Source of the DNA: Limnohabitans parvus II-B4
GTDB taxonomy: Bacteria > Pseudomonadota > Gammaproteobacteria > Burkholderiales > Burkholderiaceae_C
DNA length: 64,000 bases
Direction of reading: 5' to 3'
Assembly (NCBI RefSeq): GCF_003063455.1
Contig: NZ_NESN01000001.1
Span: forward strand, 914,514-978,513
Both the position numbers and the translations under genes were made by a program. Shown here piece after piece: positions 7,823-16,293 of this stretch (the first letter of the stretch is position 1; each line of letters begins with the position of its first letter). Below the pieces are notes generated by a model. That model worked only from the letters and a program-made list of their open reading frames with translations. It was not told the origin of the DNA and ran no database searches.

Positions 7823-8782
7823 TCATAGTGGCGTTAATCGATATAACCCTTGACGGCGCTGACGCACTACTAGTTCTTCATATGCGTGCAATGGCCCCTC
7901 ATACCGTGGGTCACCTCGATTAGATGTTTTCAACTTGAAGACATCTATCGGACGCTCACTGCCCAGTCCAGCCTCTCTCATGAGGAACTCGGCAGGCTGC
8001 GCTAGGTGACGATGCTTCCAGAGTGCCGCAAAAAGTTTCGCCTGGGCCTCGGTCAAACGAATGGGACCGTGCGGCCAGTCATCCAGGTGCACCCAGGCGA
8101 AGTCTTCACTGAAGGGCCCATGGACAGCCACGCTCGGTATGCCATCTTGCGGGACATCGGCTTTTTCGCCTTGGTCCGGATCAAGCAATCTCAATGCCAA
8201 ACCGTGCAAGGCGAACCGGTCTTCCAGTTGCCACCACTCAGCCGTCCCGGCCAACGGCTCCAGTGGTACCCGCACCAAAGGCCGTGGCGTGATCACCCAG
8301 CTTTGACTGCGTGGCTCAGGTCCATGAAAAATCCGCAGCCCATGGCGCTCCACCAAGTCGATACGGCGAGCCAGAACCACCGGCCGCTTCTTATACCGGC
8401 CAATGTCCCACACCCCATCGACGATCTGAGTGGTGGTTGCGTGCGGCGAGATGTCCAGTGCGCCGCGCAACTTGCGGATCAACCATTCGTCGTCCAGTCT
8501 CCAACTGCGCTGACTGGCCGGATCCAGTGCAAACGGCCCACAGTCCGGGCACTGCACCATGAGCCCTTCATCACTCCTGAAGATCGGACCACGGTACATG
8601 CCGCAGAAAGCACAGACGGCATCGCGGCTGTTGACCACCCCAGGCACAACCGCCTTCGCCTGCTTGAGAAGCTCCAGCGCTGCCATTTCCTCATCATGCA
8701 GGCTGCTCTCAAAGGATGCGCTGCCCCGAACGAACATCAAAGCGGTCAAGCTGATGGCTTGTTGATTGGGTGTCAGCTCCAT
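7823..8782 (-). CDS. Hypothetical zinc-finger protein, 319 aa
   Basis: Family not recognised. Residues near 57-82 carry CAFCGMYRGP followed by VQCPDCGPF, a CxxC/CxxC zinc ribbon. The C-terminal part has an LTEAQAKLFAALW segment resembling a winged helix, and a basic C-terminus (VVRQRRQGLYRL). This suggests a nucleic-acid-binding protein. It begins 7 nt after the stop of the gene at 8790-10031, so the two form one unit with the LexA-type box upstream. Confidence 0.65.
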   Translation of the reverse strand: MELTPNQQAISLTALMFVRGSASFESSLHDEEMAALELLKQAKAVVPGVVNSRDAVCAFCGMYRGPIFRSDEGLMVQCPDCGPFALDPASQRSWRLDDEWLIRKLRGALDISPHATTTQIVDGVWDIGRYKKRPVVLARRIDLVERHGLRIFHGPEPRSQSWVITPRPLVRVPLEPLAGTAEWWQLEDRFALHGLALRLLDPDQGEKADVPQDGIPSVAVHGPFSEDFAWVHLDDWPHGPIRLTEAQAKLFAALWKHRHLAQPAEFLMREAGLGSERPIDVFKLKTSNRGDPRYEGPLHAYEELVVRQRRQGLYRLTPL

Positions 8783-8789
8783 TCACACC

Positions 8790-10031
8790 TCACTCGAACA
8801 AGCTGGTAGCTACGGCCTGGGGCTGTTCCTGCTCCCGGTCGGGTTTAAGCACCTGCTGCGCCTTCAGGATGCCAATCTGAACCAAATAGCCCTCGAGTTG
8901 GGCACGCAGCTTCTCATCGAACTTGTGCAGGTTCAATCGCCCCTTGCTGGTGATCTCCACACTGACCACCTGACAGCGGCTCTTACCCTGCATCGGGGCC
9001 AGATAAAAATTGAGGACAGCAGCCTGAATGGCCCAGCCACGTGCGAGCGGGTTTTCTGCACCGAAGTAGTCCTGCAGCAGGTCCGTCACGCAGCGCTGAT
9101 CGCTGGCGACACTGGCCGTGCATTCCATTTTGAGTTGCCCGCAACCGCTGACCACGGTCACGCTCTTGACCTGCAGGCCAACGAATCCGTCATCAATCGC
9201 CTGCGGAATATTCAGCCCCAAGCGGAGCGTGGACAGGTTCAGGCGTGGCGTCTGGATCCGCTGGGCATCGGCATCCACGCCAAGCAAGTGCCTGGCAAAC
9301 GCCTCACAGAGCATGGCGTGGTATTTGGCCCCGCCACGGATGATGGTGCGAGCCACGCCGGTGGCCTGAGCGTACTCGAGCACCATGTGAATGTTCGGGC
9401 TGCCCACCCGCCGCTGTAACTGACTGCCCTCGAACTCCAACTTGGCCGTGGCCAGGTCCTTGGCATGGATGGAGATCAGCTGCGTGCCGCGCGCCCGGTC
9501 CAGCAAATTGACCACGCACACCTCGCCGCACCCCAGCTCCCGCTGGTAGAAGCCTTTGATGGCGTCACCGAATGCGGCGATCGACACCTCGTCACGCTTG
9601 ATGGTCCGTTTGAGGCCCAGGTCGTGCTGCTGGGCTTGCTGGCCATGGTGGTCCAGGTATTCGATTTCCGCCGCTGCCTCGAACAGTGCCGGGTGGTGGA
9701 CATACAACCAGAAGGCACGGTGCAGATCGCTCTTGCAGGCAATGAGGCCCACCAGTTCGGCCGGTCGGTCATGGGCAGCTTGGAACATGGCCTGTTTGCC
9801 CAGTGGGTGGGCCAGCAGCGTGCAGGCATGCAACCCCGCCACGATGCGGTCTCGCATGGCTACCACAGGGTGCGCCTGAATCAGCCCGATCAGTCGTCTT
9901 GAAGTCTGGACCGTGTCGCTCCATGCCCAGCCCTCGGGCATGGGCAAAGCATGGCGCTCGATGAAGGTTTTGAGGGTGTCGTCGACAGGCAGGTTCAGCA
10001 ATATGTCGGCGTAGGTTTGGTTACGGCTCAC
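8790..10031 (-). CDS. Hypothetical protein, 413 aa, first gene of LexA-box unit
   Basis: Not recognised. It is a soluble protein with no membrane segments. The N-terminal third is helical with several His/Cys residues (LIACKSDLHRAFWLYVHHPA), and the C-terminal third ends in a Gln/Glu-rich tail. Start is a GTG at 10031 with an excellent AAGGAG seven bases upstream. A perfect CTGT-N8-ACAG box lies 91 nt upstream, so it is likely damage-inducible. It is co-oriented with the primase-containing row 3 kb further on. Confidence 0.65.
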   Translation of the reverse strand: MSRNQTYADILLNLPVDDTLKTFIERHALPMPEGWAWSDTVQTSRRLIGLIQAHPVVAMRDRIVAGLHACTLLAHPLGKQAMFQAAHDRPAELVGLIACKSDLHRAFWLYVHHPALFEAAAEIEYLDHHGQQAQQHDLGLKRTIKRDEVSIAAFGDAIKGFYQRELGCGEVCVVNLLDRARGTQLISIHAKDLATAKLEFEGSQLQRRVGSPNIHMVLEYAQATGVARTIIRGGAKYHAMLCEAFARHLLGVDADAQRIQTPRLNLSTLRLGLNIPQAIDDGFVGLQVKSVTVVSGCGQLKMECTASVASDQRCVTDLLQDYFGAENPLARGWAIQAAVLNFYLAPMQGKSRCQVVSVEITSKGRLNLHKFDEKLRAQLEGYLVQIGILKAQQVLKPDREQEQPQAVATSLFE

Positions 10032-10121
10032 GAATATCTCCTTGTTGTTTTTCGTTGGGCAATGAGGCGTCTGAACCCCTGGTCCTTCGTCCTGGGGCTT
10101 TTGTGGGTTTTCGCCGGATTG

Positions 10122-10137
10122 CTGTATAAATATACAG
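10122..10137. promoter_or_regulatory. LexA (SOS) box
   Basis: CTGTATAAATATACAG matches the CTGT-N8-ACAG LexA consensus exactly with an AT-only spacer, and the palindrome extends one base each side. It lies in the 290-bp gap between the minus-strand 10031 gene and the plus-strand recombinase unit, so it may control either. SOS control is common for induction of integrated elements. Confidence 0.7.
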
Positions 10138-10321
10138 CCTTTCGGAAATCTGTCAAAACCGTCGCTCCAGGCCGCACGGTTGCTGGGAGGTAGCAGAAAA
10201 AGTCAGGATTCATGCGGGTTTGTGCTCTCAAGCGCGTTGATGGGCCTCTAAAACAACGACTCGAATTTGGGTGTTTTGGCTACGATTTCCGAGGTCAGAT
10301 TTGATCAATCAAAGCACCTCG

Positions 10322-10552
10322 ATGAACCACTTCCAAACCCCTGTCCAAGGCAATCCGGCCGAGAAAAGTGGGTATCTCTCCCTCTCGCAAATCGCTCACC
10401 TGATCGCACAAGCGGTCGTCGATCAACACCAGGTCCTCACACAGGCGCATAGCAGTTGGGTATATGCGACTGATCGAGACAAGTTCCTCGACTTCCATGC
10501 CTACCAGAGCGTCAATGCAAACCCGTCTACCCACATGGAATCACAGCCTTGA
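10322..10552 (+). CDS. Small hypothetical protein ahead of DUF2924
   Basis: A 76-aa protein (MNHFQTPVQGNPAEKSGYLS...). No family recognised and no clear ribosome binding site before the ATG at 10322. An upstream GTG at 10271 would add 17 residues. It is supported mainly by coupling: its stop overlaps the next start by 4 nt (TTGA), as the genes after it also do. It probably belongs to the recombinase operon. Confidence 0.45.
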   Translation: MNHFQTPVQGNPAEKSGYLSLSQIAHLIAQAVVDQHQVLTQAHSSWVYATDRDKFLDFHAYQSVNANPSTHMESQP

Positions 10553-11019
10553 AAAACACAGCCCCGCCGATGCGCGACATCCTGCGCACCGGCCAAATAT
10601 CCGAACAACTCCACGCGCTCCCGAACATGAAAATGCCCGAGCTCTGGGCCTTGTGGGATCAATTTTTTGTGCACCGACCTGCTCGCCCTAATCGCACGCA
10701 CATCGAGTCACGCTTGATCTACAAGCTGCAAGAGCAGGCCTATGGCGCACTGCCCAGCGGCACCCGCAACATGCTGGCCGACTACGGCGCCCGGTTCTCG
10801 AAGATCAAAACCGCTGCCCCATCCACCCGGACACTGCTTCCGGGCACCACACTCTTGCGTGAATTTGATGGCCACAAATACAAGGTCACGGTGCTACCCA
10901 CTGGTGGCTATGAATTCGACGGTCAGCGGTACAAGAGTTTGTCGGCCATTGCCAAGTTGATCACGGGCACGCAATGGTCCGGACCGGCCTTCTTTGGACT
11001 GAAAGGCAAGAAGGCATGA
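10549..11019 (+). CDS. DUF2924 family protein, recombinase partner
   Basis: A 156-aa protein containing MPELWALWDQFF, SRLIYKLQEQAYGAL and LLREFDGHKYKVTVLPTGGY, the DUF2924 pattern. These genes characteristically sit immediately upstream of large serine recombinases in integrated elements. Function is unknown, but an accessory role in integration or excision is commonly supposed. Start may be the TTG at 10549 (coupled to the upstream stop) or the ATG at 10570. The stop overlaps the recombinase ATG (ATGA). Confidence 0.8.
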   Translation: MKNTAPPMRDILRTGQISEQLHALPNMKMPELWALWDQFFVHRPARPNRTHIESRLIYKLQEQAYGALPSGTRNMLADYGARFSKIKTAAPSTRTLLPGTTLLREFDGHKYKVTVLPTGGYEFDGQRYKSLSAIAKLITGTQWSGPAFFGLKGKKA

Positions 11020-12377
11020 GCGAGACGCAACAAGTCACGCCCAAGCGCTGCGCGGTGTATTGCCGCGTCTCTTCGGACGAACGGCTGGATCAAACCTTCA
11101 ACTCCATCGATGCACAGCGTGAAGCTGGCGCAGCATTCATCGCCAGTCAGCGCGCCGAGGGCTGGGAACAAGTCGAGGACAACTACGAAGACCCGGGGTT
11201 CACCGGCGGCAATATGGACCGCCCGGGCCTCAAGCGCCTGTTGCAAGACATCCAGGACGGCAAGATCGACATCGTGGTGGTCTACAAGATTGACCGGCTT
11301 TCGCGGTCACTGGCTGACTTTGCCAAGATGATTCAGCTCTTTGATCGGTACAAGGCCAGCTTCAGCTCCGTCACCCAACAGATCAATTCGGCCACGTCCA
11401 TGGGACGTCTGATGCTCAACGTGCTGCTGTCTTTCGCTCAATTCGAACGTGAGGTGACCGGCGAGCGCATCCGCGACAAATTCGCTGCCTCCAAGCGCAA
11501 AGGCATGTGGATGGGCGGACAAGTGCCTATGGGCTACTGCGTGGACAACCGAAAGTTGGTGGTGGTGCCAGAGGAGGCCGAGGTGGTGCGGCAGATCTTT
11601 GACTCCTTTGTTGCAACACGTTCAACCACCCTCATGGTCAAGCAGCTTGTAGAGCAAGGCGTCACGAGCAAGAACGGCAAACCACTGAGCAAGCAGGCTC
11701 TTTACACCATCCTGCACAACCGCCTGTACATGGGTGATATTGGGCACAAGGGCGACTTTTATCCGGGCCAACACAAGGCCCTGATTGACCAGTCGCAATG
11801 GGACCGTGTGCAAGAGATCATGGCCCAGAACAGCCGGGAGAGAGCTCGCGACACCTTCGGTCAGAAATGCAGGCATGGCTTCTTGCTGCGCGGGATGATG
11901 TTCACGGCCGATGGGGACCTCTACCTGCCGATGGCCACCCGCAAGACCAGCGGCAAGCTTTACCGCTACTACGTGGTCAACAAGAACCAAAAGATGGGGG
12001 CTGGCACCGTGGAATTTGCCAATCTGCCTGCCGCTGGCATAGAGAAATCCGTGATGGAGAAGGTGCTCGAGGTACTGCGATCCGGCCAGATGGTCCACAA
12101 ATGCTGGGAGCAGGTGTGCAGCCTCAACCCCAAGCTGACCGAACCTGAAGCCATGGTGCTGTTCTTCAGAAACACGGCTGGCATATGGGATCAGTTGGCC
12201 ACGCAAGCCAAACAAGACATCGTGCGCACGCTGATCAAGCGCATCACCGTTGCCCCGGAAGGCCTGCATGTGGACTGGCGATTTGAGGCCTGGGGCGCAC
12301 TGATCGGCCTTCCGCCAAAGAACCTGGCCGGATATGAACAACTGGAATATGACCTGCGTGAATTGGAGATTGCATGA
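11016..12377 (+). CDS. Large serine recombinase (site-specific)
   Basis: A 453-aa recombinase. The resolvase/invertase domain occupies residues about 10-155, with the catalytic serine in CAVYCRVSSDE, then YKIDRLSRS and the FAQFEREVTGERIRDK helix. A recombinase domain and zinc beta-ribbon-type region follow. It should integrate or excise the element through short att sites. I start at the ATG at 11016, which overlaps the DUF2924 stop by 4 nt. It is only distantly similar to the second recombinase at 24937-26421, so at least two serine-recombinase elements are present. Confidence 0.92.
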   Translation: MSETQQVTPKRCAVYCRVSSDERLDQTFNSIDAQREAGAAFIASQRAEGWEQVEDNYEDPGFTGGNMDRPGLKRLLQDIQDGKIDIVVVYKIDRLSRSLADFAKMIQLFDRYKASFSSVTQQINSATSMGRLMLNVLLSFAQFEREVTGERIRDKFAASKRKGMWMGGQVPMGYCVDNRKLVVVPEEAEVVRQIFDSFVATRSTTLMVKQLVEQGVTSKNGKPLSKQALYTILHNRLYMGDIGHKGDFYPGQHKALIDQSQWDRVQEIMAQNSRERARDTFGQKCRHGFLLRGMMFTADGDLYLPMATRKTSGKLYRYYVVNKNQKMGAGTVEFANLPAAGIEKSVMEKVLEVLRSGQMVHKCWEQVCSLNPKLTEPEAMVLFFRNTAGIWDQLATQAKQDIVRTLIKRITVAPEGLHVDWRFEAWGALIGLPPKNLAGYEQLEYDLRELEIA

Positions 12378-12820
12378 ATAACGCACAGTCGGTGGGCAAC
12401 AGCGTGGCCAGCACCCCAAATCATGTGGAGTTCAGCACGTTCATCCCACTGAAGTTCGTCAAACGCGGTGGCCGCAGCGTTGTTGAGCCTCCGAAAAACG
12501 TCGCCCAAGTGATCAAAGACCAAGCCCTGCTACCAGACACCAAACTGGTTGAAGGGCTCACACGGGCCTTTTACTGGCAGCGGCTCATCGACGAGGGTAT
12601 CGTGCGCAGTGGCGTTGATATTGCACGGCAGGAAGGCCTGGATCAGGCCACAGTCAATGAATGCATGCGCTTGACGCTGCTGGATCCCAAAATCATCGAT
12701 AGCATCCTTCAAGGCACCCAGCCCAAGGGGCTGAACCTGCACTGGTTCACCAAACACACCATTCCGGCCCTGTGGAGTGAGCAGCTCGCAAAGTTTCAGG
12801 CCATCGCCGAAAGCCAATGA
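12374..12820 (+). CDS. HTH protein downstream of serine recombinase
   Basis: A 148-aa protein with a helix-turn-helix-like segment at residues about 80-105 (GVDIARQEGLDQATVNECMR) and a basic region (FVKRGGRSVVEPPKN). Small proteins of this kind follow DUF2924/serine recombinase pairs and may bind DNA as recombination directionality factors or regulators. Coupled to the recombinase by ATGA. No firm family assignment. Confidence 0.6.
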   Translation: MNNAQSVGNSVASTPNHVEFSTFIPLKFVKRGGRSVVEPPKNVAQVIKDQALLPDTKLVEGLTRAFYWQRLIDEGIVRSGVDIARQEGLDQATVNECMRLTLLDPKIIDSILQGTQPKGLNLHWFTKHTIPALWSEQLAKFQAIAESQ

Positions 12821-12936
12821 GTCGGTGAGTTGGTGTGCCGAGGATCCGGGCGACGTCCTGCACCTTCAAATTCACGCGCGAAGCGAATGCACCAGTAGAA
12901 ACGGCCCCGAAGGGCCGTACATCCGAGCAAGTCAGA

Positions 12937-13218
12937 TCACTTCTTTTTGTTCACGGCAGCTTTGAAGGCTGCACCTGCGCTGAACTTGGGCACGGTGGCC
13001 GCTGCAATCTTGAGCTTCTCGCCAGTGCGGGGGTTCTTGCCAGTGCGGGCAGCGCGCTTTGCAGCCTTGAAGGTGCCAAAGCCAATCAGCTGGACGTCCT
13101 GCTTCTTGGCCACCGTCTTGACGATGGTGTCGATCACGGCATTCAGGGCACGGGTGGCACCAGCTTTGGACATTTCGGTTTCTTTGACCAATGCTTCGAT
13201 CAATTCGGCCTTGTTCAT
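12937..13218 (-). CDS. hupB: HU-family DNA-binding protein
   Basis: A 93-aa nucleoid protein with the canonical HU pattern MNKAELIEALV, GFGTF and ARTGKNPRTGEKLKI (the DNA-intercalating beta-arm). HU bends DNA and serves many recombinases and replication initiators. It is followed by GC-rich spacer and lies convergent with the recombinase unit. It could be a chromosomal HU gene or element cargo; composition looks host-like. Confidence 0.93.
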   Translation of the reverse strand: MNKAELIEALVKETEMSKAGATRALNAVIDTIVKTVAKKQDVQLIGFGTFKAAKRAARTGKNPRTGEKLKIAAATVPKFSAGAAFKAAVNKKK

Positions 13219-13257
13219 TCAGTTACTCCTCGGTATTGAATTAACACTTTTGACAAA

Positions 13258-13701
13258 TCAAGCTTCAGCAGGCTCGCCCAGCTTGGCGGCGACTGCACGC
13301 TTGCCCAATTTTCTGACGGCAGCAATGGCTGCCAGCTGGCTGGCCCGGGGCTTTGTTTTGCCCGTTTCCCAGTGATACACGCTCTGGGCGGACACGCCCA
13401 ACAGCTTGCCCATTTCAGCGGCGCTGATGTTCAGTTTTTTGCGCAGTGCAGCAAAACCAGCCACGCGGAAACGACGCGAGGTGCCAGACTCCTCATCTGT
13501 TTTCTCGGCAGCTTTGACACGGACCGCACCCTTGCCCTGTTTCTTGATCTGCGCTTCCAGACCGGCAATCCGACGCTTGAGGGCAGCAATTTCGCTGCGG
13601 TATTGTGTCGAAGCCTTCTTCAAGGCTTGAGTCTCCGCTCGGACTTCCTTCTTGGCGAGTCGGCTGATTTCGCTTTTGAGTTGATCGGCAAAGGTGGTCA
13701 T
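13258..13701 (-). CDS. XRE-type regulator with coiled coil
   Basis: A 147-aa protein. Residues 1-55 form a basic coiled coil (LKSEISRLAKKEVRAETQAL) and the C-terminal half has a Cro/C1 helix-turn-helix with MGKLLGVSAQSVYHWETGKT. An in-frame extension upstream is unlikely because the ATG at 13701 opens the conserved-looking MTTFADQLKSE start. It is divergent from the GTPase conflict operon with a 210-bp gap, so it is a candidate regulator of that operon, though this is only positional inference. Confidence 0.8.
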   Translation of the reverse strand: MTTFADQLKSEISRLAKKEVRAETQALKKASTQYRSEIAALKRRIAGLEAQIKKQGKGAVRVKAAEKTDEESGTSRRFRVAGFAALRKKLNISAAEMGKLLGVSAQSVYHWETGKTKPRASQLAAIAAVRKLGKRAVAAKLGEPAEA

Positions 13702-13911
13702 ATGGGGTAACTTTTCTGAGAAGGTAGTTGACATTACGATGCTGTTACCAAGTTTGCAGCAGCGGTTCAAACAATGTTCAAATAGCACTATCTTGACATG
13801 ACCTTCCGGGAAACTTGTCCAAATCTGGCAACTTAAAGCCGACCGCCTCATGGTACCCACCACGAAGAATCTTCCGTCGGACATGCCGTAATCTTTTGTT
13901 ACGATTCCCGA

Positions 13912-15228
13912 ATGCGCCTGTTACACCTTTCTGACATCCATTTCCGCGAGCCGGAGTGCCTCCAGCCAGACACCGATGTCAACAAGCCTACTCGGACAAG
14001 ATTGCTAGCCGACATCGTAGGTCTTTGCCGCGAAAAGCATGTAGATGCCATTCTAGTTGGCGGTGATATTGCGTTCAAAGCGCACCCAGATGAATTCGCA
14101 ACCGCCACGATTTGGCTAAAAGACCTCGCGGACCGAACCGGCTGTCGCCAGGATCGCATCTATGTCGTGCCAGGGAATCATGATGTGGACCGGTCGGTTT
14201 GCAGGAATTCGCGGGCTGTGGCCAATGCTCAGGGTGCGATTGTCGGCGCATCGCGTGAGAACATGGAGACGGAATTGAGGGCGCAATTGCGAGATGCCGA
14301 TGCCGGCCCCGCGCTTTTCAAACCACTGGCCGCGTACAACGTGTTCGCATCGCCGTTCGCGGGCTACGTCAGTCCGAGCAAGCCGTTCTGGACTTCCAAC
14401 CTGGACGACGTCCTCGGCGGCGGAGTGACTCTGCGCCTTCACGGACTGACGTCCACTATCATTTCTGGACTTGAAGATCGCGATACCGTACCTGGCAGGC
14501 TATATCTCAGCCCCATGCAGACGGTGCTGGACCCGGAAGCTGACGTTCTCAACCTAGTGATGGCGCACCATCCTCCTCATTGGTTTATCGACCATGAAGA
14601 GGTAGAAGATGCCGTAAACGACAAAGCGCCATTGCAGTTTTTTGGCCATGCGCATCGTCAACGCTGCACGCAGACTCCATCCTACGTGCGCTTTTGTGCA
14701 GGAGCGCTGCATCCTGATCGCGGTGAGCGCGACTACCGCCCTGGTTACAACCTGATCGATTTAGAAGTGATCGGCGCGGCCCAGGACCGTGTCGTGCGAG
14801 TTCAAGCTCACGTCCGACAGTGGCAACAGAACCCGGACCGCTTCATCGCTGTGCAAACAGCAGGGGGCCAAGATGTTTGGGAGTCGAACATTCTGTTTCC
14901 AAGTCACGCAACGCGCGTCGTTAACACTGCTGAAGCGTGCCAAGCTGCTGCGGCAGCTTCCTCCGCCGTCCCGGCAGAGCCGCAGCCAATGGCATCGCCC
15001 GAGGAGGTCGCTATGAGCAGCCCGAGTACAAAGGACCTAGTATTCCGGTTCTTCAGTTTGGAAGATAGCAAGAAGCGCGATCTTCTACTTAGACTCGAAC
15101 TCATCACCGAGGATGACCTGAAACTCAGCGACGAGGAACTTTACAACGGCGCTTTGAGACTTGCTGCTCAACGAAGCCAGCTGAAAAATCTGGCATACGA
15201 GATTGAATTACTCAAACAACAGAACTGA
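13912..15228 (+). CDS. Calcineurin-like phosphoesterase with GTPase-associated adaptor domain
   Basis: A 438-aa protein, first of a five-gene conflict operon. The phosphoesterase core is complete: LLHLSDIHF (residues 3-11), LVGGD near 48, PGNHDVD near 90, MAHHPPH near 220 and FFGHAHRQR near 245, which are the metal ligands of the calcineurin superfamily. After a linker, the last about 70 residues (from PSTKDLVFRFFSLEDSKKRD on) look like the small helical GTPase-associated adaptor domain. Likely the nuclease or phosphatase effector, recruited by the adaptor. The upstream gap carries TTGACA-like hexamers. The exact substrate is unknown. Confidence 0.8.
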   Translation: MRLLHLSDIHFREPECLQPDTDVNKPTRTRLLADIVGLCREKHVDAILVGGDIAFKAHPDEFATATIWLKDLADRTGCRQDRIYVVPGNHDVDRSVCRNSRAVANAQGAIVGASRENMETELRAQLRDADAGPALFKPLAAYNVFASPFAGYVSPSKPFWTSNLDDVLGGGVTLRLHGLTSTIISGLEDRDTVPGRLYLSPMQTVLDPEADVLNLVMAHHPPHWFIDHEEVEDAVNDKAPLQFFGHAHRQRCTQTPSYVRFCAGALHPDRGERDYRPGYNLIDLEVIGAAQDRVVRVQAHVRQWQQNPDRFIAVQTAGGQDVWESNILFPSHATRVVNTAEACQAAAAASSAVPAEPQPMASPEEVAMSSPSTKDLVFRFFSLEDSKKRDLLLRLELITEDDLKLSDEELYNGALRLAAQRSQLKNLAYEIELLKQQN

Positions 15229-15250
15229 CACCCGAGCCGAGGAAGACCAT

Positions 15251-16291
15251 ATGAAAGCTGAATTTTTACGCTGGTACGAAGCTGTCTCACTGCAATTGGA
15301 CCCTGACGTGGTCGACTCTCGCTTGCTCGCCGTCAAAGACCTCGCCAAGTCAGTAACGCCCGATGAACTGGAAGCTCTGATTCGAGCTGCATTTCGATCA
15401 AAACAATCAACCGCCGCCATGACGGGGGCCATCCGCACAAAGTTAGCTAGCGGAGATGGTGTGCTTGGGGATGAGGAGTTTGGACTACTGGCTGCTGCAG
15501 TCTTAACCTATGTTCTTCGTGCAAACGACAATTCGTCGGCATTGGCCGCCGCAATGGTTAGCACGGCATCCTTTTACGGCCTGCGAACACTGCGGCAACC
15601 AATGGACATCTCGGGTCTAGCAACCACCGCCCGCACTGCACTTGCCCAGAGCACCCGACGACGACCCGTAATGCGCATGTCCGCTATCCCATCGCTGACT
15701 GTCGATCCGGAAAAAGCTGTCGCGACCGAAGACTCCGATGAAGCACTTCAGCTATTGGCGGCTGCGTGTTCAGAGGCCATCAAAGCACTGGCAGATCGAC
15801 AAACTGAGTTCGAAAAGCTGACGCAGCGTTACATTAGTATCCAGGACGAGGAACTAAACATGCTCTGGTGGCTCCAGGGTGGGCACAGCCACACACTTGG
15901 CCAATCATTTGCCGACATACCACGCGACCAGCGGCCAATCGTATTGGCCTGCGAACTGGCCGAGGCAACGTTCGCTATCCCCGGCGCGGCATCAGTCCAG
16001 TCCTTGCTGACAAGGGCCGGAATAGACTATCTGGAACCGCTGACCATAGCTGCTGCCGTTCAGTCCTTACCAACCAAGTGGCTCAGGGACGTTTGCCCTG
16101 TTGAGCTTGAGGCCAGAATTTCCCCTGTAACAACGCCACTTCATGAAGCTTTCAAACGTCGGCTTGAGGTCGATGGGGACAGTTGGATTCCTAGCTGGGC
16201 GTCGGTTTGTGAGATTGATTCGGGTGCAAAGCTCAGTCCTTTACAGTTGGCTGATCTCTGCTATTGCGAGCAACTTGTCCTCCGCAAGTAG
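15251..16291 (+). CDS. GTPase-associated system helical (GASH-type) protein
   Basis: A 346-aa, almost entirely alpha-helical protein. It starts MKAEFLRWYEAVSLQLDPDV, and near residue 198 carries EELNMLWWLQGGHSHTLGQS followed by IVLACELAEATFAIPGA, features I associate with the GASH domain. It probably acts as a scaffold that links the adaptor-bearing effector to the GTPases. It lies 22 nt after the phosphoesterase gene and 2 nt before the first GTPase gene, so all are one operon. No catalytic residues are visible. Confidence 0.65.
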   Translation: MKAEFLRWYEAVSLQLDPDVVDSRLLAVKDLAKSVTPDELEALIRAAFRSKQSTAAMTGAIRTKLASGDGVLGDEEFGLLAAAVLTYVLRANDNSSALAAAMVSTASFYGLRTLRQPMDISGLATTARTALAQSTRRRPVMRMSAIPSLTVDPEKAVATEDSDEALQLLAAACSEAIKALADRQTEFEKLTQRYISIQDEELNMLWWLQGGHSHTLGQSFADIPRDQRPIVLACELAEATFAIPGAASVQSLLTRAGIDYLEPLTIAAAVQSLPTKWLRDVCPVELEARISPVTTPLHEAFKRRLEVDGDSWIPSWASVCEIDSGAKLSPLQLADLCYCEQLVLRK

Positions 16292-16293
16292 TT

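Noticed and set aside
12835..13239. 134-aa plus-strand frame over HU
   Set aside because: Antisense to the clear HU gene; no independent support.
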